Origin: JBHHYU01 sp046757725
GTDB taxonomy: Bacteria > Desulfobacterota > Binatia > UBA9968
Length of the DNA: 64,000 bases
Reading direction: 5' to 3'
Assembly (NCBI GenBank): GCA_046757725.1
Contig: JBHHYU010000005.1
Location: 1-64,000, forward strand
Below the pieces are notes generated by a model, which did no database searches, was not told the origin of the DNA, and saw only the letters and a program-made list of their open reading frames with translations. Both the position numbers and the translations under genes were made by a program. Position 1 is the stretch's first letter, and every line of letters starts with the position of its first letter. Of this stretch, positions 24,212 through 32,492 are shown one piece after another.

Positions 24212-26476
24212 ATGGCTGAATATCAAACCTGGAAAGAAAAACTGGCGGGCCACCTTTCCCCAGACCTCGCCCATGAGATTGATATCTTTGAGACCCAGAT
24301 TGAACTACGAAAGCAGGGGAAACTTGATGAAAGGGTCTTTGCCGAGACTCGGTTGCGCCGCGGCGTCTACGGACAGCGCTACGACAACGGACAGCGGCAC
24401 GACGGGAAGCGTGTACAGAAACTTAAATTGCCCTCTGGAGAGCGAACAAAGGGGCCTGAAACCGTCTGGGATGCCCCAGGCATGATGCGGATCAAAGTCC
24501 CCTTTGGAGGGCTAAATCCGGAACAGATGGATACTCTGGCGGATCTGTCGGAGGAGTATTCTGATGGCGTTGCCCATGTTACAACCCGTCAGGATATTCA
24601 GTACCACTACGTCCACGTCGAGGATACGCCGTCACTAATGCGCCGTCTTGCCGAAGTCGGGATCACTACCAGAGAGGCCTGCGGTAACGTGGTCCGCAAT
24701 GTAACGGCATGTCCCATTGCCGGGGTCTGCAAGGGTGAGGTTTTTGATGTGACACCCTATGCTAAGGCCTGCTCAAATTTCTTATTGGGGCATCCGGATA
24801 CCCAAGATTTCGGGCGCAAGTTTAAAATCGCTTTTTCGGGTTGCAAGGATGAGGCATGTGGGCTTGCGAACATGCATGATGCCGGTGCCATTGCGAGGAC
24901 GAGGGTTATAGACGGTAAAGAGCGGCGCGGTTTTGAATTCTATGTTGGTGGCGGCCTGGGCGCTGTACCGCGCAAGGCTAAACTTTTTGATGAATTCCTG
25001 CCGGCTGAAGAGCTGTTACCGACCTTGCAGGCCATAGCGAGGATTTTCGCTCGTCTAGGGGAAAAACGCAATCGAGCACGCGCGCGTCTCAAATTCTTGG
25101 TCGGTCATCTGGGGATTGAAGAATTTCGGAGGATCGTAGGGGAAGAACGCCAAAAGCTCGATGTCGACCCTCGATGGACTGACTTTCTTTCCGGTGTTGA
25201 TGAAGTTACCGAGGAACCTCTAAAAAAAGGAGTAGCTTTAAACGGTACAGCACATCCCAAAGGATTTGATGCGTGGGTCGGCACCAACGTTTATCATCAG
25301 AAACAGACCGATTATGTCGTGGCAACCGTCACTTTGCCATTGGGAGATATCACGGCTATCCAATTGCGGGGACTTGCGGACGTCGCTCGGCGGTTTGTCA
25401 AGGATGCCGTACGGACAACGGTAGAACAAAACATGGTCCTACGATGGGTTAGTGAAGCCGATCTCCCTGAACTGTATCGCGCCCTTGAAAAACTAGATCT
25501 TGGGGAAGCCAACGCCGGGACTATTGTGGATGTCACAGCCTGCCCGGGCACGGATACCTGTAAATTGGGCATAGCATCATCTCGGGGACTCGCCAGAGAG
25601 CTTCGTCTCCGGCTGGCTGAAAAAAGCCTACAGTTGAACCAGGCGGTAAAGAATTTACGGATTAAGGTCAGCGGATGTTTCAACTCGTGCGGGCATCACC
25701 ACCTCGCTGATATCGGCTTTTACGGCATCAGTAGAAATTTTAATGGATATGCCGTGCCTCACTTCCAGGTGATGTTGGGTGGAATGTGGCGAGATAATGC
25801 CGGCGCCTATGGACTCGCTTCGGGAGCGGTCCCGTCCAAGCGAATACCTGATGTGGTCCTTAGGGTCACGGAACGCTACATTCGGGATCGTCTGAAGGGT
25901 GAGAATTTTAAGGAATTCATCGATAGGATCGGTAAGAGGCGGGTCAAGGACATGCTGGAGGATCTTGCCAAGATCCCTTCTCACGAAGTAGACGATTCCT
26001 TTTACAGTGATTGGGGGGATCCGCGCGAATTTACGCTCACGGATATGGGCACAGGAGAGTGCGCAGGGGAGGTGGTTTCTCAAGCACAGTTTACCCTGGC
26101 CGCGAGCGAACGTGAACTTTTCGAATCGCAGATACAACTGGACAGTGGGAATTGCAAGAACGCTATTCGGACAGCTTATACCTCGATGTTACATGCCGCT
26201 CAAGGGCTTATTAAGGTGCAAGTCAATGATGTTTCGGATGATGAAGAGGCGATCCTAGCTGAATTTCGCGAACGGTTCTGCAATACAAAACTCTTTTATG
26301 ACAGATTCGCCGGCAGCAAATTTGCGGATTTTATTTTCAAGGCAAAAGACGTGCGAAAGAGTAACGGCGACGACGGCTGGGAATTGGCCCGTCAACGTAT
26401 TGAGGAGGCACAGCTATTCATTGACGCAGCACATAACTGCTATAGCCGGCTCCAAAGTGGAGTTGCTCAACAATGA
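24212..26476 (+). CDS. Siroheme nitrite/sulfite reductase with C-terminal HEPN-like domain
   Basis: 754 residues. Two ferredoxin-like/siroheme repeats span about residues 60-600. The functional cluster site is ACPGTDTC (Cys444, Cys450) and SGCFNSCGHH (Cys489, Cys493). Unusually, the N-terminal pseudo-repeat also keeps four cysteines, ACPIAGVC (167, 173) and SGCKDEAC (211, 216). Residues about 624-754 are a helical domain (SERELFESQIQL...IEEAQLFIDAAHNCY) resembling HEPN folds. It would reduce sulfite to sulfide (or nitrite to ammonia) with six electrons. The start MAEYQTW is preceded by GGAG. The nearby APS reductase gene favours sulfite. Confidence 0.9.
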   Translation: MAEYQTWKEKLAGHLSPDLAHEIDIFETQIELRKQGKLDERVFAETRLRRGVYGQRYDNGQRHDGKRVQKLKLPSGERTKGPETVWDAPGMMRIKVPFGGLNPEQMDTLADLSEEYSDGVAHVTTRQDIQYHYVHVEDTPSLMRRLAEVGITTREACGNVVRNVTACPIAGVCKGEVFDVTPYAKACSNFLLGHPDTQDFGRKFKIAFSGCKDEACGLANMHDAGAIARTRVIDGKERRGFEFYVGGGLGAVPRKAKLFDEFLPAEELLPTLQAIARIFARLGEKRNRARARLKFLVGHLGIEEFRRIVGEERQKLDVDPRWTDFLSGVDEVTEEPLKKGVALNGTAHPKGFDAWVGTNVYHQKQTDYVVATVTLPLGDITAIQLRGLADVARRFVKDAVRTTVEQNMVLRWVSEADLPELYRALEKLDLGEANAGTIVDVTACPGTDTCKLGIASSRGLARELRLRLAEKSLQLNQAVKNLRIKVSGCFNSCGHHHLADIGFYGISRNFNGYAVPHFQVMLGGMWRDNAGAYGLASGAVPSKRIPDVVLRVTERYIRDRLKGENFKEFIDRIGKRRVKDMLEDLAKIPSHEVDDSFYSDWGDPREFTLTDMGTGECAGEVVSQAQFTLAASERELFESQIQLDSGNCKNAIRTAYTSMLHAAQGLIKVQVNDVSDDEEAILAEFRERFCNTKLFYDRFAGSKFADFIFKAKDVRKSNGDDGWELARQRIEEAQLFIDAAHNCYSRLQSGVAQQ

Positions 26477-26490
26477 TGATACGGTGACAG

Positions 26491-27081
26491 ATGGATCTAC
26501 AGAAAATTAATATTAAACTCCCCGTCAAGGGAGGCGGCGAGCTGCCTCTGAAAGCGTTCATCCCCATTTTCAATGCATGGATACAGGCTTCGGACGGCTA
26601 TTACTATGACCTGGCCGATTACAGTCACATGCCAACGGGCCCCGGGCTGGTTTTGGTCGCCGATGAGGCAAATTTCAGCCTTGATCAAACCGATAAACAA
26701 CTAGGGCTTCTGTACAACAGGAAGAGACCTATGAAAGGATCGAACGGCGAGAAGCTTCTTTCCGCCTTCAGGTCGGCGCTCCAAAACTGCCGTAGACTGG
26801 AGGACGAACCAGCTCTCGGCGGGAGGTTTAAATTTTGGAGTAATGAGGCACTCGTGTTTATAAACGATAGACTCCGCGCACCGAACACTGAAGACACGTT
26901 TCGTACCGTTAAACCGGAACTCGAGAAATTGGGACAAATCCTATATGGGGGGGCGGAGTTCGCTGTGCAGAAAGAGAATGATCTAAAGAGACGGTTCGGC
27001 GTCCGGCTGAAGACCGCAGCTTTTTTTGAGGCCGGAACACTGCTGGAAAATATCGAATCGGCCGGTGGTAGTGTTCAATAG
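26491..27081 (+). CDS. Conserved protein of unknown function between sulfite reductase and APS reductase
   Basis: 196 residues, soluble, no signal peptide. Recognisable segments are PLKAFIPIFNAWIQ near the start, DYSHMPTGPGLVLVADEANFSLD, and FKFWSNEALVFINDRL. There are few cysteines, so it is unlikely to be a redox carrier. I do not recognise a named domain. It begins 14 bases after the sulfite reductase stop and is followed by cysH, so it almost certainly belongs to the sulfur-assimilation operon. Confidence 0.8.
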   Translation: MDLQKINIKLPVKGGGELPLKAFIPIFNAWIQASDGYYYDLADYSHMPTGPGLVLVADEANFSLDQTDKQLGLLYNRKRPMKGSNGEKLLSAFRSALQNCRRLEDEPALGGRFKFWSNEALVFINDRLRAPNTEDTFRTVKPELEKLGQILYGGAEFAVQKENDLKRRFGVRLKTAAFFEAGTLLENIESAGGSVQ

Positions 27082-27174
27082 GCTGGTCAAGTGAGGTATT
27101 TTTTTTAGATAAAAAGTAATTTAACCGATAAAGATTCTTAATTAAAGTATAAAATAACCTGAGGAGGATTTAGG

Positions 27175-27912
27175 ATGACATTTGCCGCGAAAATCGATGG
27201 CTGGGAAGCCGGCGCTGGTGAGTTGGAACGTTTAACGGCTCAAGAGCTTCTGCAATGGGGTTTAGCAACCTTCCAACCGAGAATCGCTTTTGCTTGTTCG
27301 TTCCAGGCGGAAGAGTCTGTGGTGATGGATATGATGTACCGCCTAAACGGTTCGGACTTCCGTGTGTTTACATTAGACACCGGGCGGCTGCCTCAGGAGA
27401 CCTATGACTGCATGGACTCGATTCGGGAACGTTACGGTATCGACATCGAGGTGTTATTCCCGGATGCTACCCGAGTCGAAGATATGACGCGACGCCACGG
27501 GCTTAACCCCTTTTACAAGACTGTTGAGTTGCGCAAAATGTGCTGCCGTATCCGAAAGGTGGAGCCCCTGAATCGCGCGTTGAAAGACTTGGACGCTTGG
27601 ATCACCGGTCTCCGCCGCCGGCAGGCGGTTACTCGGACGGACCTCCGGAAGGTGGATAGTGATAGGGACCACGGAGGTATTGTCAAGCTCAATCCACTAG
27701 CTGATTGGACCGAAAAGCAGGTCTGGGATTACATTAACGAGAATCAGGTTCCTTATAATAAGCTCCATGACCATGGATTTCCCAGCATTGGCTGTGCTCC
27801 TTGTACTCGGGCCGTCAAGCCGGGTGAGGATATCCGGGCGGGAAGATGGTGGTGGGAAAGCCCCGAGTTGAAGGAATGCGGGCTACATGTGGTTGCTAAG
27901 ACAAAGGAGTGA
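27175..27912 (+). CDS. cysH: Adenylyl-sulfate (APS) reductase, CysH family with 4Fe-4S cluster
   Basis: 245 residues. The P-loop-like SFQAEESVV, LDTGRLPQETYD and the catalytic C-terminal KECGLH (Cys235) define the CysH family. The CC pair (Cys123-Cys124) and GCAPC (Cys207, Cys210) are the four cluster ligands that mark APS reductases and are absent from PAPS-type enzymes. It reduces APS to sulfite with thioredoxin. AGGAGG precedes the ATG. ATP sulfurylase is not in the window. Confidence 0.93.
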   Translation: MTFAAKIDGWEAGAGELERLTAQELLQWGLATFQPRIAFACSFQAEESVVMDMMYRLNGSDFRVFTLDTGRLPQETYDCMDSIRERYGIDIEVLFPDATRVEDMTRRHGLNPFYKTVELRKMCCRIRKVEPLNRALKDLDAWITGLRRRQAVTRTDLRKVDSDRDHGGIVKLNPLADWTEKQVWDYINENQVPYNKLHDHGFPSIGCAPCTRAVKPGEDIRAGRWWWESPELKECGLHVVAKTKE

Positions 27913-27961
27913 AGAATGACGATAGTGGACTGATAGCTCCTCACGGCGGACAGTTGCTTTC

Positions 27962-28040
27962 AGCCCAGGACGGAACGTTTTTGCCTGAGGAACACTCTTT
28001 TTAATCGCTACGGGTTAATTTCCCGCAGCTTGCTGCGGGG
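27962..28040. repeat. Partial repeat copy plus complete REP-like palindrome
   Basis: The stretch around CCTGAGGAAC (27983-27992) resembles the core end of the repeats at 32021-32381 and 52894-53048. It is followed by the perfect palindrome CCCGCAGCTTGCTGCGGG at 28022-28039. The palindrome's right half also opens the window. It lies between cysH and a small cold-shock-like gene. Confidence 0.6.
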
Positions 28041-28102
28041 TAATTCATGGGAGAGCCGATAGGACCTTGACCATATGGTTGTATAAGTTTTAAAGTGAAT
28101 AC

Positions 28103-28405
28103 ATGAGCGAGCAGAACGAAAATCAAGTACCTCCGGAGGAAATAGATCTCTTCCATCACGGAGTGATCACTAAACTCTTTCCAAGCAACGATATGGGACT
28201 GATTCGGACAGAAGGAGGCCGGGAGGTTCCGTTCTCATTCCAGTTAGTGGTTCTTTTGGGAAAGGACACAAAACCCAATGAGCTTAAGGAAGGGGAAAAA
28301 GTCGGTTATGACCTTGGGTGGACCTCTCATGGCCTTAGGGTAATAAAGATTAAAACCTACCCGGATTCGCTATCCGGCGAACCGCCTTCTGGTTTAAAAC
28401 GGTAG
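28103..28405 (+). CDS. Small cold-shock-domain-like protein
   Basis: 100 residues. The middle (HHGVITKLFPSNDMGLIRTEGGREVPFSFQLV ... LKEGEKVGYDLG) follows the beta-strand pattern of a cold-shock OB-fold, but the RNP aromatic residues are poorly kept, so nucleic-acid binding is uncertain. Its 3' end overlaps the convergent membrane-protein gene by 12 bases. A TTGACC box lies upstream without a good -10. Confidence 0.65.
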   Translation: MSEQNENQVPPEEIDLFHHGVITKLFPSNDMGLIRTEGGREVPFSFQLVVLLGKDTKPNELKEGEKVGYDLGWTSHGLRVIKIKTYPDSLSGEPPSGLKR

Positions 28406-29233
28406 GGAACTTAACGCTAGAATTCGTCTTCCGAGCATCTCCCCCACGAAAACCCCGAGAAGGGAAATGTAGAATAGCCCCGTGGCCGCCATTGTGTGGG
28501 GTATCTTCAAAGTTTGCCATATTAAATAAGCTAGGACCAGCGCTCCACCCTGGGCAACCGACAGGCGGATCAGGAGAAGCGTAAAATGATCATTCCAGAT
28601 CGTTTGCAGGCCCATGACCGTCCTTGGATTCCCAAAAAGATAGAGGAGCAACGGCAGAAACAGAAAGAAAATACTCTGGATAATCAGTGCAATAACAAAA
28701 AACTTAAAAACCCTGATAAACGGCTCAATACTTTGGCCAGTGTCGATGAGATACCAGTGGCCGATCAGCATGCCGACCGTCACGCTCCCTAAAAGGAGCG
28801 CAGACAGTAAAAAGCTGACAGGATAAAGAAAGGTTTCTACAGACCAGAATGGTGCCTGGTAAAAACTATGGGAACTCAGGGAAAGACCGGCCACCCCCAC
28901 CAATAGAGAGATAGAAAATATTCGAGCCCTGAGCAGGATATATTCTCCCCAGAGAGAATAAAGGTAAAGACCAAAACATAGAACATAAAACAGATAGATA
29001 ACGATTTCGAGTCTGATGCCGAGACTGATGCCACTAAGGTTAGATTCGCGATAGAGCTCTGCTTTCCCCAACAGTCCCAAAAGGCTCAGTACGAAAAGGA
29101 CTCCTACGGTTGATTTGTAAAATCCGCGTTCCAGCTTATGGAACGGAGTGGCTGCAATAACGAACAACCCTCCCAGGGAAATCTGATAGAAGAGGAGCAA
29201 AAAACTACTTGGAAATCCATGCATGGTGATCAA
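28394..29233 (-). CDS. Eight-TM membrane protein in the quinone biosynthesis operon
   Basis: 279 residues with about eight hydrophobic segments (for example LLLFYQISLGGLFVIAATPF, FLLSALLLGSVTVGMLIGHW, FFVIALIIQSIFFLFLPLLL). A conserved-looking GHWYLIDTGQSIEP lies after TM5. There are no heme- or cluster-binding motifs. Overall shape recalls NrfD/DmsC-type quinone-binding membrane subunits, but I would not assign that. It overlaps the ubiE-type gene by four bases (ATGA), so the two are translationally coupled. Confidence 0.7.
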   Translation of the reverse strand: MITMHGFPSSFLLLFYQISLGGLFVIAATPFHKLERGFYKSTVGVLFVLSLLGLLGKAELYRESNLSGISLGIRLEIVIYLFYVLCFGLYLYSLWGEYILLRARIFSISLLVGVAGLSLSSHSFYQAPFWSVETFLYPVSFLLSALLLGSVTVGMLIGHWYLIDTGQSIEPFIRVFKFFVIALIIQSIFFLFLPLLLYLFGNPRTVMGLQTIWNDHFTLLLIRLSVAQGGALVLAYLIWQTLKIPHTMAATGLFYISLLGVFVGEMLGRRILALSSLPF

Positions 29234-29970
29234 GCCTGCTTTGCCTGCAAGAGCGGCTTTTCACCCACATGGAGGCAGATGGCCCCCCGGAGAAATTTGC
29301 GGACTTTTACGCGATCGAGACCCGCTTGCCGGATGAGTCCGGCAATCGTTTCCGGAGGATCAAACCTTCGAACCGAATCCGAAAGGTACTGGTAGGCCTT
29401 ACGGTCATAAGCCAAGCCTGCACCGATCCAGGGAACCATACGGTAAAAGTAGAGTGAATAGAGTACGGAAAAAGGAAAACCCTTGGGCGGGAACATGTCA
29501 AGAGTGACGACTCGTCCCCCAGGCTTCAGAAGACGATAGGCCTGGTGGAAGAAGAGATTAAGATTGGTGATGTTCCGCAAGACAAAAGCACTCATAATCG
29601 CATCGAAAGTTTCGTCTTTAAACGGGGGCACGAGCGCGCTTCCTTGGAGGTATACGATGCTATGCCCATGGGGGCTTCGATCTCTTTTTGCCCGTGCGAG
29701 TCGGAGCATCTCCGGAGAAAAATCCAGCCCGACCATTAGCGCGTTTTCACTTATTTCCCGGGCAGCCATGAGAGCAAGATCGCCCGTACCTGTCCCGAGG
29801 TCTAAAAAAAAACGCTCGTTACTCTTAAGGGCCAGTACCCCCAGAAGTTTTTTTCTCCAGAAGGTATCTAAATGAAAACTAATTACGCGATTAAGCAAAT
29901 CATAGCGCCGAGCGATACGGTCAAATAGTTCTTGAACTAAACGTTCGCGCTGATCCTGGGGCAAAACCAT
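29230..29970 (-). CDS. ubiE: Quinone biosynthesis C-methyltransferase UbiE/MenG
   Basis: About 246 residues. Family signatures are FDRIARRYDLLNRVIS, the SAM motif FLDLGTGTGDLAL, and SAFVLRNITN plus LLKPGGRVVTLDM. It methylates the demethylmenaquinone or ubiquinone ring. The ATG at 29970 gives a normal N-terminus; an in-frame TTG at 30009 is an alternative. It follows the polyprenyl synthase, and with no Ubi- or Men-specific gene present the quinone type cannot be decided. Confidence 0.92.
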   Translation of the reverse strand: MVLPQDQRERLVQELFDRIARRYDLLNRVISFHLDTFWRKKLLGVLALKSNERFFLDLGTGTGDLALMAAREISENALMVGLDFSPEMLRLARAKRDRSPHGHSIVYLQGSALVPPFKDETFDAIMSAFVLRNITNLNLFFHQAYRLLKPGGRVVTLDMFPPKGFPFSVLYSLYFYRMVPWIGAGLAYDRKAYQYLSDSVRRFDPPETIAGLIRQAGLDRVKVRKFLRGAICLHVGEKPLLQAKQA

Positions 29971-30039
29971 AACGGCTAGCTGCCGGGTCTGAGCGGCAAG
30001 ACGGAACAATAACGCATGAAAGAGAGTTTCCTAATGCCG

Positions 30040-31083
30040 TTAAAAAGTTCTTTGGGCAATTAGCTGTACCAAGGTGTTAAGACCGTCTGAATAGAATGAT
30101 GGCGGAAGCTTTCGGATCGCCTGATACGCCAGGTCCGCATAGGTTTTAGAAAACGTTCTGGCCTGACGGATCGCTGGCCCCTGGACCATAGCCTCGATGG
30201 CCTCCCGAATGTGTTCGTTCGTAGGATGGTCGCATTCGAAGGCTTCTGAGACCGCTCTATCGCCTTCGTTTAAAGCTAATATGATGGGGAGAGAGGGGTT
30301 GCCGTCTCGGAGATCCATTCCGGTGGGTTTACCCAAAAGTTCTTTGTGACCGATCACGTCTAATACGTCATCGATCACCTGAAAAGCGATTCCCAAGTTT
30401 AAACCTAACTGTGCCATCTCGTCGACTACGGATGGACTGGCGCCGGCCAGATAGGCTCCCACCCTGGCGCCGGTTTGAAATAGAGAGGCAGTTTTTCGCC
30501 TGACAATCTCGAGATAATCTTGAACCGTCACCTTCCTATTTCGGCTGAAGGAACCTTGCAGGATTTCTCCTTCCGTCAAATGGGCGCAGGCTTCAGCCGT
30601 CCACTGAACCACCGTATCGTCAAACTTGCCTGCAAATTCGAAGGCCTTAATGAAAAGAAAATCTCCAGTTACTAAGGTAGCCTTTAAACCAAACTTCTTG
30701 TAGGCGGAGTCCTTGCCACGCCGGATCTCAGCACCGTCGATAATGTCATCGTGGAGCAACGTTGCGGTATGGATAAGCTCGATAGCCGTAGCGATATCAA
30801 CGATCTCCTCTACCCTTTCTCCTCCAAAGAGTTTGAAGGCGAGCAAGGTAAGCATGGGGCGGACTCTCTTTCCGCCGCCAAAGATGAGATGCGAAGAGAT
30901 ATTCGTCAGGGCGGGCTCAGCCGAACGGACAGAGCACTTTAGATTTTGTTCTACTAATTCCAACTCTCCGGCGACACAAACAAAGGGGTCAGCGGCACCG
31001 GCAAGGGCCGGCATCTTATTGATCGTGTGTGCCAAGAAAGGTGGAATTGAAGTTTTGCTTTTCTGGATCAGAATGAACTCCAT
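30040..31083 (-). CDS. Long-chain polyprenyl diphosphate synthase
   Basis: 347 residues. First aspartate-rich motif LLHDDIIDGAEIRRG, second FQVIDDVLDV, and GGGKRVRPML for substrate binding. Makes the isoprenoid tail of quinones (hepta- to nonaprenyl range) from IPP. The N-terminus is about 25 residues longer than usual; a second Met at 31014 may be the true start. The ubiE gene follows directly, supporting quinone-tail synthesis rather than undecaprenyl synthesis. Confidence 0.92.
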   Translation of the reverse strand: MEFILIQKSKTSIPPFLAHTINKMPALAGAADPFVCVAGELELVEQNLKCSVRSAEPALTNISSHLIFGGGKRVRPMLTLLAFKLFGGERVEEIVDIATAIELIHTATLLHDDIIDGAEIRRGKDSAYKKFGLKATLVTGDFLFIKAFEFAGKFDDTVVQWTAEACAHLTEGEILQGSFSRNRKVTVQDYLEIVRRKTASLFQTGARVGAYLAGASPSVVDEMAQLGLNLGIAFQVIDDVLDVIGHKELLGKPTGMDLRDGNPSLPIILALNEGDRAVSEAFECDHPTNEHIREAIEAMVQGPAIRQARTFSKTYADLAYQAIRKLPPSFYSDGLNTLVQLIAQRTF

Positions 31084-31199
31084 TAATGCTCGAGGGTTAT
31101 CGGCAAAATGGCATAGATCCGGCTATAGTTCAAGCCGAATCTCAGTTGAAGCCGGCCGCCGGCTTGTGGTAGTAACAGCGGTGGAGGGGTGCCTGGCGC

Positions 31200-31907
31200 G
31201 TGGAAGCCCGCTGGGGCGACTTGAAGGAGACACAGAGTATTTTGAGCTCAACACGGCACATTCCTATTTTTCCGTTGCCCAACGTCGTCCTTTTTCCCAA
31301 GGTTCATCTTCCTTTACATATTTTCGAGCCGCGCTACCGGCAGATGGTTAAAGATGCAATGATCGCTCAAGGGATGATCGGAATGGCGTTGTTGCGGGGA
31401 AACTGGACGAAGACCTATCATGAAAATCCGGAGATTTATTCCGTGGGGTGCATGGGAGAGATTGTTAAAGCTACACCTTTTCCTGACGGTCGATATAATA
31501 TTGTTCTTTTCGGGGTGCAGGAGTTCATGATTCAGGAACATATTCTTGATGACACGCCTTATCGCCAGGCCAGGGTGGTGCTCCGAGAGGAGCCGGCGGC
31601 GTCGGAAAAGATCCTTCCAGGTTCGCTAAAAAAAGAAATCCTAGTTCTCCTGGGACGGGCGTTAGAAGAAAAAGAATCAGGTTTAATAAAGATTTTAGCA
31701 GACCCTTCTCTAGAGGGAACAACATGGTTAAACCTCTGTTGTTTTTCTCTCAATCTTCCAACTCTGGAAAAACAAAGTCTTCTCGAGGCCAAATCCCTAG
31801 AGGAGCGGGCGAACTATCTCCTGAATGTGCTTCATTTCAGAGTCGCCGAAAGGGTGACCCCTTTCCAAGGCCTTCTGGAGCCCAAAGGAGGAAAAACTCC
31901 CCATTAG
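31200..31907 (+). CDS. LON substrate-binding domain protein (Lon N-terminal-like)
   Basis: 235 residues. IPIFPLPNVVLFPKVHLPLHIFEPRYRQMVKDA is the classic start of a Lon N-terminal (PUA-like) domain, with GCMGEIVKATPFPDGRYNIVLFGV following. No AAA+ or protease domain is attached. Such proteins probably bind unfolded or specific protein substrates. The start is GTG with GGAGGGG upstream. It is divergent from the prenyl synthase. Confidence 0.88.
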   Translation: MEARWGDLKETQSILSSTRHIPIFPLPNVVLFPKVHLPLHIFEPRYRQMVKDAMIAQGMIGMALLRGNWTKTYHENPEIYSVGCMGEIVKATPFPDGRYNIVLFGVQEFMIQEHILDDTPYRQARVVLREEPAASEKILPGSLKKEILVLLGRALEEKESGLIKILADPSLEGTTWLNLCCFSLNLPTLEKQSLLEAKSLEERANYLLNVLHFRVAERVTPFQGLLEPKGGKTPH

Positions 31908-31940
31908 GTATCCAGGGGAGCCCTGCCTGACCTCTCTTTC

Positions 31941-31970
31941 GCTGTGTAGAGAGTTCCACCTCTATACAGC
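31941..31970 (+). terminator. Possible rho-independent-like hairpin without U-run
   Basis: GCTGTGTAGAG pairs with CTCTATACAGC (one G-U pair) around an eight-base loop, 34 bases after the LON-domain gene stop. No T-run follows, so termination is uncertain. Confidence 0.4.
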
Positions 31971-32020
31971 AATGCCGCATTCCTACCGGATTTTAGTGAA
32001 TATCGAGCTCTTTTCCTCCC

Positions 32021-32381
32021 CTCTCCATTAAAAAGTATGGTGCTCCTGTTAGACACAGGGGGCCCGCTCCTCAGTGGGAGCCGATAGACCTGTACTCCTC
32101 TGCCCATAAGCACTTAACCTGTGAGATTCATTTCCCTCAAGTCTCTTTAGAGTCGGCCGTCTCCCTCTCTTCGGAGCAGTCCCCCTGCGCCGTGCACCCA
32201 TGCGTACGGTTCCGAGGGAGGAAACCTGGAGGTTTGAGGCACAGGGACGTGGGGGTTGGAGGCAGGCCCAGGCCGTTGGAGAGCTCAGCCGAAGGGGACG
32301 GGAGGGTAGCCGTCGAGGCACAGCCTTATTGACTCAGGCCGGAAGGTTTTCTCCTGAGGAACCACACTTCTTACGGTAGAG
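32021..32381. repeat. MITE-like repeat, copy B (about 361 bp)
   Basis: Bounded by imperfect inverted ends: left 32021-32046 (CTCTCCATTAAAAAGTATGG...) and right 32356-32381 (GAGGAACCACACTTCTTACGGTAGAG, read as its complement). The right 110 bases match copy A at 52894-53048 in reverse orientation, including CTTATTGACTCA, GGGGACGGGAG and TCTCCTGAGGAACCAC. No open reading frame is inside. Confidence 0.7.
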
Positions 32382-32392
32382 CTCTTTTTCCC

Positions 32393-32422
32393 TTGACAAC
32401 TAGGGGCTTACGTTAATATAAA
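32393..32422 (+). promoter_or_regulatory. Promoter of the PuuD-like gene
   Basis: TTGACA (32393-32398), 18-base spacer, TATAAA (32417-32422). The -35 lies exactly 11 bases outside the repeat end, the same offset as at copy A. GGAGG before the ATG at 32493 completes the signals. Confidence 0.65.
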
Positions 32423-32492
32423 AATCAACTTAGGCAGCAGGATTTACCCATCTCATAAGTTTGGCAAAGGCAAATTCTAAGGAGGGCGGATT

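Larger units (their letters stand above)
31908..32492. other. Gene-free region holding a hairpin, a MITE-like repeat and a promoter
   Basis: 585 bases without a gene. Contents in order: an 11-base hairpin (31941-31970), the TIR-bounded repeat (32021-32381) and a sigma-70-type promoter (32393-32422) reading into the PuuD-like gene. Confidence 0.6.

Noticed and set aside
32190..32209. Group II intron domain V-like hairpin (CCGTGCA-CCCA-TGC-GT-ACGG) inside repeat copy B
   Set aside because: The upper stem is only three pairs and lacks a GNRA loop; no reverse transcriptase or conserved intron ends nearby. Kept only as a possible relict.
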